NCBI GenBank assembly: GCA_949294095.1 | Contig: CASFFZ010000002.1 | Coordinates: 1 to 64,000, forward strand | Direction: 5' to 3' | DNA: 64,000 nt | From: an uncultured bacterium | GTDB taxonomy: Bacteria; Elusimicrobiota; Elusimicrobia; Elusimicrobiales; Elusimicrobiaceae | Part shown: piece after piece, positions 58,523 through 64,000 of the stretch | Layout of the letters: each line of letters starts with the position of its first letter | How positions within the stretch are numbered: position 1 is the first letter of the stretch | Notes under the pieces: model-generated | The model's database searches: none | What the model was told of the DNA's origin: nothing | The model's input: the letters and a program-made list of their open reading frames with translations, nothing else | Translations under genes and position numbers: made by a program

Positions 58523-59938
58523 ATGATGACCGCTTTAGAAATTGTAAAAGCCGTTTGCAGCGGCGAAAAAACCGCCGAAGAAATTACCCGCCAGGCGCTT
58601 TTGGCCATTGCTCAGAAAAATCCGGACGTGAATGCTTTTGTGGAAGTATTTGAAGAAGACGCACTGGCCCGCGCCAAAGAAATAGACGCCAAACGCGCCC
58701 GCGGCGAAAAATTGGGCGCCTTGGCGGGCGTGCCGGTGGGAATTAAAGATAACATCCTGTACAAAGGCCACAAAGCAACCTGCTGCTCTAAAATGTTGGA
58801 AAATTATGTGGCTTCTTACACGGCTACCGTTGTGGAAAGATTATTGGCGGCGGATGCAGTAATTATCGGCCGCACGAATATGGACGAATTTGCCATGGGC
58901 AGCACCAACCAAACTTCCGTGTATGGCCCGGTAAAAAACCCGGCTAATTTGGAATGCGTGCCGGGCGGTTCTTCCGGCGGCAGTGCCGCAGCCGTAGCGG
59001 CGGGCATGGTGCCGGTAGCGTTAGGGACGGACACGGGCGGTTCGGTGCGTCAGCCGGCCGGTTTTTGCGGCGTGGTAGGCATTAAACCCGGATACGGGCG
59101 TATTTCCCGCTACGGGATTATCGCCTTTGCGTCCAGCGCAGACCAAGTGGGCATTCTGTCTTCCACCGTGGCGGACGCCGCCAAAGTGCTGGAAGTTATT
59201 TCCGGCAAAGACGTGCACGATTCCACTTCGCTGGAGGCCCCCGTCCCGCAGTATGACGCCCAGTTTACAAACGGGCTGAAAGGAATGAAAGTGGGCCTTC
59301 CCAAAGGATTTTTAGACGGCCTCGGGCAGGGTATTAAAGACAAAGTGCACCAGGCCGCGGCCCGCTTAAAAGATTTGGGCGCCGAGTTGGTGGAAGTAGA
59401 TGTGCCGCTGGCCAAATATGCCGCTCCCTGCTATTATATTATTACCAGCGCCGAAGCCAGCTCCAACCTGGGCCGCTACGACGGCATCCGCTACGGCTAT
59501 GCCGACAACGCCGCCAAGGATTTAAATACGTATTATGAAGCCTCCCGCGCGCCGTTTGGGCTGGAAGTAAAAAAACGCCTGATTATCGGCACCTATGCGC
59601 TGACGTCGGAGCGGTATGAAGAATGCTTTTTAAAAGCGATGAAAGTGCGAGAACTCATCCGCGAAGACTTCAAAAAAGCGTTTGAAAAAGTGGATGTTTT
59701 GCTTACGCCCACCTCGCCCACAACGGCTTTTAAATTGGGACAACACGACGAAGACCCGTTGGCCCTGTATCTGGCGGATTTGTACACCTGCCAGGGCAAT
59801 ATCGGCGGTTTGGCGGGCATTAGCGTGCCGTTTGGAAAAGACGCCAAAGGCCTGCCGATCGGCGTGCAGTTTTACGGGCCGATTTTAAAAGAAGAAAAAA
59901 TTCTGAATGCGGCCTATAATTTAGAGAAAGGATTATGA
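58523..59938 (+). CDS. gatA: Asp/Glu-tRNA amidotransferase subunit A
   Basis: A 471-residue amidase-signature enzyme that releases ammonia from glutamine for GatB. The Ser-cisSer-Lys triad is visible: Lys in VPVGIKDNILYKG, and serines in PGGSSGGSAAAVAAG and TGGSVRQPAGFCG. C-terminal GNIGGLAGISVPFG is conserved. ATG at 58523 or 58526. It overlaps the Nudix gene by four bases (ATGA). Confidence 0.97.
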   Translation: MMTALEIVKAVCSGEKTAEEITRQALLAIAQKNPDVNAFVEVFEEDALARAKEIDAKRARGEKLGALAGVPVGIKDNILYKGHKATCCSKMLENYVASYTATVVERLLAADAVIIGRTNMDEFAMGSTNQTSVYGPVKNPANLECVPGGSSGGSAAAVAAGMVPVALGTDTGGSVRQPAGFCGVVGIKPGYGRISRYGIIAFASSADQVGILSSTVADAAKVLEVISGKDVHDSTSLEAPVPQYDAQFTNGLKGMKVGLPKGFLDGLGQGIKDKVHQAAARLKDLGAELVEVDVPLAKYAAPCYYIITSAEASSNLGRYDGIRYGYADNAAKDLNTYYEASRAPFGLEVKKRLIIGTYALTSERYEECFLKAMKVRELIREDFKKAFEKVDVLLTPTSPTTAFKLGQHDEDPLALYLADLYTCQGNIGGLAGISVPFGKDAKGLPIGVQFYGPILKEEKILNAAYNLEKGL

Positions 59939-60387
59939 TTGTTTCCGAATTTTCGTGCGGCGGCGTGATTTTGGACGGGCGGAAAGTGTTGCTCGTGCAA
60001 GTCAAAAATATGAAGGGGAAAAAGATTTGGACGTTCCCCAAAGGCCATATTGAACCGGGGGAAACGCCCCGGCAGGCCGCGCTGCGCGAAGTGCTGGAAG
60101 AAACCGGTTACAAGGCGGTTATCGTCCGGCCGATGATTCGGGTAAAATACGCCTTTACGTTTCAGGGAAATTACGTCAAAAAGATGGTGCAGTGGTATTT
60201 GATGAAAAAGCTGGGCCGCATCGGCAAGCACGACGCATCCGAAATTTTGGCCATCCGCTGGGTATCGCTGATAAAAGCGCGCGAATTGGTGCAATATCCC
60301 AGCGATATACGGCTGGTGGATATGCTGCTGGCCAGCCTGCATATTGAACCTTCGGAAGAGCCCGAAACGGAAATGCCGGAAGAATAA
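59935..60387 (+). CDS. Nudix hydrolase
   Basis: A 150-residue Nudix protein. The Nudix box GHIEPGETPRQAALREVLEETGY matches the GX5EX7REUXEEXGU rule. EFSCGGVILDGRKVLLVQVKNMKGKKIWTFPKG resembles the diadenosine-polyphosphate hydrolase (ApaH-like, MutT/Ap4A) group. A short acidic tail (PSEEPETEMPEE). Coupled to gatA by ATGA. Substrate uncertain. Confidence 0.92.
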   Translation: MIVSEFSCGGVILDGRKVLLVQVKNMKGKKIWTFPKGHIEPGETPRQAALREVLEETGYKAVIVRPMIRVKYAFTFQGNYVKKMVQWYLMKKLGRIGKHDASEILAIRWVSLIKARELVQYPSDIRLVDMLLASLHIEPSEEPETEMPEE

Positions 60388-60408
60388 AGATTTCTGCACG
60401 AAAAAAGC

Positions 60409-60443
60409 AAAAACCGGAACACATGTTGTTCCGGTTTTTATTT
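60409..60443 (+). terminator. Terminator of the gatC-gatA-nudix operon
   Basis: 12-bp stem AAAAACCGGAAC / GTTCCGGTTTTT, seven-base loop, 22 bases after the Nudix stop. Confidence 0.93.
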
Positions 60444-60494
60444 ATCAGAAAAACAAAGAGCTTCTTTTTTTGTGCAGTTCAATCTTTTTGCAAT

Positions 60495-60526
60495 AAAAAA
60501 CCCCGCCTAAAAAGCGGGGTTTTTGT
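60495..60526. terminator. Terminator of the POT transporter gene, bidirectional
   Basis: AAAAACCCCGC / GCGGGGTTTTT stem, seven-base loop, T-runs on both strands. Mainly serves the minus-strand transporter gene ending at 60540. Confidence 0.92.
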
Positions 60527-60539
60527 TTGGATAAAGAGC

Positions 60540-61853
60540 TTATTGGATGCCGTTCATCCATTTGATTACGAACTTCTTAATAGACAGCAGGACTAACCCG
60601 CCGCACACCGGCAGAACAACCAGCCACGTGAAGAACTGGACGTTGCTGATATGGCCGAAGTAGCCGGAGTAGAAGCCGGCGGTAAAGTTGGCCAGCGCGT
60701 TCGCCAAAAACCAAGTTCCCATCAGCAGGGAAGCAAAGCGCAGCGGCGCCAATTTGGTAACCAGCGACAGCCCCACCGGGGACAAGCACAGCTCGCCCAT
60801 CGTGTGGAACATGTACGCAAACACCAGCCAGAAGATGCCCACTTTGGCGCCCGTGGTTTGAATGACGTAAGAAGCCGCCACCAAAATCAAGAAGCCAAAC
60901 GCCAAGGACATAAATGCCCATACAAATTTGGCCGGGGTGGAGGGTTCTAAGCCTTTTTTAGCCAGTTTCAGCCACAGTTTGGAGAAAACAGGCGCCAACA
61001 AAATAATGAACATCGGGTTGACGCTCTGGAACCAGGAAGTCGGCATTTCCCAACCGAAAATAAAGCGGTCGGTGAATTTTTCGGCGAAAATCGTCAAAGA
61101 AGCACCCGCCTGTTCAAACGCAGACCAGAAGAAAATGCTGAAGAACGCCATAATGAAAATGACGGCGATGCGTTGTTTTTCTTCTGTAGTAAGCGGTGTG
61201 GAGGGGTGTTCCAGCTTCTCTTCTTTGGTCAGTTTTTTGGGTTTTTTGCCCTGGCCCTGGAGGTATTTGTCTTTGGCCCAAATAAAAATAGCCAAACCCA
61301 AAATCATACCAAACCCGGCCGTAGCAAAGCCCCAGCCAAAGCCCACTTTTTCCGCCAGCGTGCCCGCTACAAAGTTGCAGATAAAGGCGCCCAGGTTGAT
61401 ACCCATGTAAAAAATGGTAAATCCGGCGTCGCGGCGGGAGTCGTTCTTTTCGTAGAGCTCGCCTACAATCGTGGAAATATTGGGTTTAAACAGCCCGTTT
61501 CCCAAAATCAGCAGGAAAAGACCCGTATATAAGAAGGACAGCGTCGGGTTGGAGGCGATGGCAAATTGCCCCAAAGCAATTAAAATACCGCCTACGATAA
61601 TGGCGCGTCTTTGGCCCCAGAAACGGTCGGCAATATAGCCGCCCAACAGAGGGCTGAGGTAGATAAGACTGGTTACTGCGCCGTAAACTTTACTGGCGTG
61701 AGATTCCGAAAACTGCATGACTTTAATCAAATACAGCACGAGAATACCGCGCATGGCGTAGTAGCTGAAGCGTTCCCACATTTCGGTCAGAAACAGAATA
61801 TACAAACCGGTGGGTTGCTTTTCGGTTTTAACGGTTGCTACTTCTGATGTCAT
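60540..61853 (-). CDS. POT/PTR family peptide transporter
   Basis: A 437-residue proton-coupled oligopeptide transporter. The helix-1 ExxER motif is EMWERFSYYAMRGILVLYL; GGYIADRFWGQRRAI (loop 2-3) and FTIFYMGINLGAFICNF (PTR2 signature) are present. It is slightly shorter than E. coli DtpA because the two extra helices are reduced. AAGGAGAAATCA precedes the ATG. Imports di- and tripeptides, which fits the amino-acid-fermenting gene content of the window. Confidence 0.94.
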   Translation of the reverse strand: MTSEVATVKTEKQPTGLYILFLTEMWERFSYYAMRGILVLYLIKVMQFSESHASKVYGAVTSLIYLSPLLGGYIADRFWGQRRAIIVGGILIALGQFAIASNPTLSFLYTGLFLLILGNGLFKPNISTIVGELYEKNDSRRDAGFTIFYMGINLGAFICNFVAGTLAEKVGFGWGFATAGFGMILGLAIFIWAKDKYLQGQGKKPKKLTKEEKLEHPSTPLTTEEKQRIAVIFIMAFFSIFFWSAFEQAGASLTIFAEKFTDRFIFGWEMPTSWFQSVNPMFIILLAPVFSKLWLKLAKKGLEPSTPAKFVWAFMSLAFGFLILVAASYVIQTTGAKVGIFWLVFAYMFHTMGELCLSPVGLSLVTKLAPLRFASLLMGTWFLANALANFTAGFYSGYFGHISNVQFFTWLVVLPVCGGLVLLSIKKFVIKWMNGIQ

Positions 61854-61887
61854 TGATTTCTCCTTGCAATTTTAACAGGTACTCTAT

Positions 61888-61893
61888 ATTGTA
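61888..61893 (-). promoter_or_regulatory. -10 box of the POT transporter gene
   Basis: Minus strand TTGTACAAT, with TACAAT at 61893-61888. The start near 61881 leaves a leader of about 28 bases with AAGGAG. No clear -35. Confidence 0.5.
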
Positions 61894-61923
61894 CAAAAAT
61901 ATGACGGATCCGGCGGGAAAAAA

Positions 61924-62229
61924 TCAGAAAGGAGGGTTGAGGAACAGTTGCGCGGCCTCGCGTGCGAGCAGAAACGAATGGTAGAAAAGAAAGGCAAAGT
62001 ACACGCTTAGCAGGGCCAGCAAAGCGGTATACATCCATTTGGCTCCCCGCCCGATGATTTTGGACATCCATACAAACGGCAGGGCAAACGGCCCCAATAC
62101 AAAGGCCGTCAAAATAATGCCCAGATGCGAAAACAGAAAACCCGTCCCCGGTTTTAAGCTGCGGCCGCAGTGGCGGCAGTAGTTGTCGGATTCGTCGGTC
62201 GGATTGTGGCAGCGGGGGCAGGGGTTCAT
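61924..62229 (-). CDS. Zinc-ribbon membrane protein
   Basis: A 101-residue protein. An N-terminal zinc ribbon (MNPCPRCHNPTDESDNYCRHCG, four Cys in two CxxC pairs) is followed by two membrane helices (GTGFLFSHLGIILTAFVLGPFALPFVW and MYTALLALLSVYFAFLFYH in part). It overlaps the end of the RSH gene by ATGA and so is co-translated with it. Function unknown; a membrane-bound sensor or adaptor is a guess. Confidence 0.85.
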   Translation of the reverse strand: MNPCPRCHNPTDESDNYCRHCGRSLKPGTGFLFSHLGIILTAFVLGPFALPFVWMSKIIGRGAKWMYTALLALLSVYFAFLFYHSFLLAREAAQLFLNPPF

Positions 62230-63680
62230 AATTCCACCCCTTTGCTTCGCAAATAGCGCTTGATGTGGCTGCGGGCGCCGGCGGTTTTGGCAAATTCCAG
62301 CCAGTCGCGTTTGGGTTCGCCGTTTTTGCGGGTGATAATTTCGCATACGTCGCCCGTTTTAAAGGCGTAATCCATACGCACCATGCGGTTGTTTACCTTG
62401 GCGCCCACATAGTGGTCGCCGATGTCGGTATGAATGGCGTAGGCAAAATCAATGGGGGTGGAGCCTTCCGGCAGGGATTTTACGTCCGCCCGCGGCGTAA
62501 AAACGAAAATTTGCTGCAAGTTGACGTCCGTTTTAAATCCTTCCAAAAATTCCCGCGGGGCGGTTAAATCCTGCTGCCACTCAATCCAGCGGCGGATCCA
62601 GTTTATTTTTTCGTCAAAGTTTTTATCCGGCTTTACGTTGCCCATTTTGTAGCGCCAATGCGCGGCGATACCGTATTCGCAGGTGCGGTGCATGTCTTCG
62701 GTGCGGATTTGGATTTCAATAATGTCGCCCGTGGGGGCCAGCACCGTGGTGTGAATGCTTTGGTACATATTGGCTTTAGGCGTGGCGATATAATCGGTAA
62801 ACGTGCCGGCAATCGGCTTAAACACGCTGTGCACCAGGCCGAGGGCGCGGTAACAATCCTGTACGGTTTTGGTAATGATGCGCACCCCCAGCGAATCCTG
62901 AATTTCCGCAAAGGTACAGTGGTGTTTTTGCATTTTGCGGTAAATGGAATAGTAGTTTTTGGCGCGGGCCAAGATGCGAAAGTCCATATGCTCGGCCTGA
63001 AGGGCGGGTTCCAGCTGCTTTTTAAAAGCGTCCAGCGCGGCCTGGCGGTCTGCCGTGCGGGCTTCCACTTGGCTTTTGATGCTGGCGTATTCCTGCGGGT
63101 GCAGGTATTTGAAAGAAAGGTCTTCCAAATCGGTTTTGATGGTAAACATTCCCAGCCGCTGGGCCAAGGGCGCATATAAGGAAATGGTTTCGTAGGCTTT
63201 AAATTTTTGGCGGTCGGGGGGCATGACGTCCATGGTGCGCATATTGTGGGTGCGGTCGGCCAGTTTAATTAAAATCACGCGCACGTCTTCGGCTACGGCA
63301 ATAAGCATTTTGCGCCAGTTTTCCACGGTTTCTTCGTCGGTGGATGAGAACTTTAAATCGCTTATTTTGGTAACCCCTTGCACCATATGGGCGATTTCTT
63401 TGTTAAATTCCCGCCGCAAGTCTTCCAGCGTAACCGGGGTATCCTCCACCGTATCGTGCAAGAGGCCGGCGCAGATGGTGTCGGCGTCCAGGTTAAAGTC
63501 CATCAGGATGTTGGCCACGTGGCGGCAGTGCGTAAAATACGGCTCGCCGCTTTCGCGTTTTTGCCCTTCGTGGGCTTTTTCGGCAAAATGATAGGCTTTC
63601 TCAATCAGCGAAGTATCCTGATTGGGGTTGTATTCTTTAAATTTGCGCAGTAAAGCGGACAAATCAGGGGCGTCTTGCAT
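62226..63680 (-). CDS. rsh: RelA/SpoT homologue, HD-synthetase-TGS form without ACT domain
   Basis: A 484-residue (p)ppGpp enzyme. The HD hydrolase domain is intact (HCRHVANIL, LLHDTVEDTPVT, LADRTHNMRTM). The synthetase domain shows YYSIYRKMQ, SLGVRIITKTVQDCY and TPKANMYQSIHTTVL. A TGS domain follows (IFVFTPRADVKSLPEGSTPIDFAYAIHTDIG). The protein stops there, about 240 residues short of a full-length Rel: the helical, zinc-finger and ACT domains are missing, and no frame remnant follows because the next gene overlaps. ATG 63680 lies four bases past the lpxB stop. Confidence 0.93.
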   Translation of the reverse strand: MQDAPDLSALLRKFKEYNPNQDTSLIEKAYHFAEKAHEGQKRESGEPYFTHCRHVANILMDFNLDADTICAGLLHDTVEDTPVTLEDLRREFNKEIAHMVQGVTKISDLKFSSTDEETVENWRKMLIAVAEDVRVILIKLADRTHNMRTMDVMPPDRQKFKAYETISLYAPLAQRLGMFTIKTDLEDLSFKYLHPQEYASIKSQVEARTADRQAALDAFKKQLEPALQAEHMDFRILARAKNYYSIYRKMQKHHCTFAEIQDSLGVRIITKTVQDCYRALGLVHSVFKPIAGTFTDYIATPKANMYQSIHTTVLAPTGDIIEIQIRTEDMHRTCEYGIAAHWRYKMGNVKPDKNFDEKINWIRRWIEWQQDLTAPREFLEGFKTDVNLQQIFVFTPRADVKSLPEGSTPIDFAYAIHTDIGDHYVGAKVNNRMVRMDYAFKTGDVCEIITRKNGEPKRDWLEFAKTAGARSHIKRYLRSKGVEL

Positions 63681-63684
63681 AGGG

Positions 63685-64000
63685 TTACTCGTGTTTTAAA
63701 TCGTTTAAAATTTCCGCCGCCGCCCGCTTGGCTACGCCGGGCTCGCCCAGCGAGGCGCGCAGTTTTAACAGTTCTTCGCGCATTTGGGCCAGTTTGGCCG
63801 GGTTTTGAAACATAGCCATGGTTTCCGCCGCCAAGGCGCGCGGGGTGGCGTCGTATTGAATCAGTTCTTTTACCAACGGTTTTTGAGACAGCAAATTGAC
63901 CAGCGAAATGTACGGCACTTTGATGACCCGTTTGGCAATTTGGTAGGTGGGCCAAAACAGTTTGTACGCTACCACCATGGGGATGCCCAAAAGGGCGTTT
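63685..64000 (-). CDS. lpxB: Lipid-A-disaccharide synthase, C-terminal part
   Basis: The last ~105 codons of LpxB, which joins two acylated glucosamines in lipid A synthesis. [15 protein letters not shown] (beginning at the right edge), [12 protein letters not shown] and the QYDATP helix match the C-terminal lobe of this GT19 enzyme. The gene runs off the window. It implies an outer membrane with lipid A. Apparently in operon with rsh. Confidence 0.9.
   Translation of the reverse strand, partial: NALLGIPMVVAYKLFWPTYQIAKRVIKVPYISLVNLLSQKPLVKELIQYDATPRALAAETMAMFQNPAKLAQMREELLKLRASLGEPGVAKRAAAEILNDLKHE

Overview
This 64 kb window is a bacterial chromosome segment from a Gram-negative anaerobe. 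It carries lpxB (lipid A) and signal-peptidase-II lipoproteins, alongside oxygen-sensitive, ferredoxin-linked metabolism. The best guess is a gut-associated member of the Elusimicrobiota (Elusimicrobium / Avelusimicrobium-like). That guess rests on several type IV pilin-like proteins with FTLIELL N-termini, the KorDABC-type oxidoreductase and glycine-cleavage gene set, and the general gene content. It is inference, because no database search was possible. Coding density is high, with tight operons, strong GC-rich intrinsic terminators and many 1-4 nt gene overlaps. I saw no CRISPR array, insertion sequence, prophage or toxin-antitoxin pair.

Layout. 1-1381: the end of tuf, then three small tandem cysteine-rich lipoprotein genes between tuf and rpsJ. 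1419-18213: a long S10-spc-alpha super-operon (rpsJ to rplQ, with secY, adk, map, infA, rpoA) that ends in mreB; rpmD (L30) is absent. 18211-26828: the elongasome genes mreC-mreD-mrdA-rodA, a DUF2344 protein, RNase G and a cell-wall amidase. 26859-28837: a split chromate transporter and a secreted protein resembling an inactive trypsin. 28946-35496: a YgjP-type peptidase divergent from the glycine cleavage operon gcvT-H-PA-PB with a lipoate ligase and an M50-like membrane protease. 35500-41028: an AsmA-like protein, pyrE, an RlmI-type methyltransferase, a secreted helical protein, tRNA-Phe and msrC. 41135-43971: a four-subunit 2-oxoacid:ferredoxin oxidoreductase ending in a tandemly duplicated terminator. 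44072-52190: an exported protein with a receiver-like domain, an MFS transporter, a pilin, trmL, glycogen phosphorylase, a DUF1646 transporter, tRNA-Glu and a second pilin. 52326-60387: ychF, a 23S rRNA m5U methyltransferase, pcrA/uvrD, a third pilin, a CD225-like protein, gatC-gatA and a Nudix hydrolase. 60540-64000 (minus strand): a POT peptide transporter, a zinc-ribbon membrane protein, a C-terminally short RSH (p)ppGpp enzyme and the end of lpxB.

Together the genes describe growth and envelope housekeeping plus an anaerobic amino-acid and peptide economy: peptide uptake, glycine cleavage, and 2-oxoacid oxidation to ferredoxin. The most interesting signals are in the non-coding DNA and the orphan secreted proteins. 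(1) A hairpin sits exactly between a perfect Shine-Dalgarno and the rpsH start, so that looping it out restores normal spacing. (2) Homopolymeric T tracts of different length lie in matching promoters of two pilin genes. (3) A signal-peptide protein carries a receiver-like domain. (4) Several genes have a -10 box six to eight bases before ATG, which predicts leaderless mRNAs. (5) A perfectly symmetric divergent promoter serves the gcv operon. (6) There are candidate RNA leaders before rpsJ and adk.
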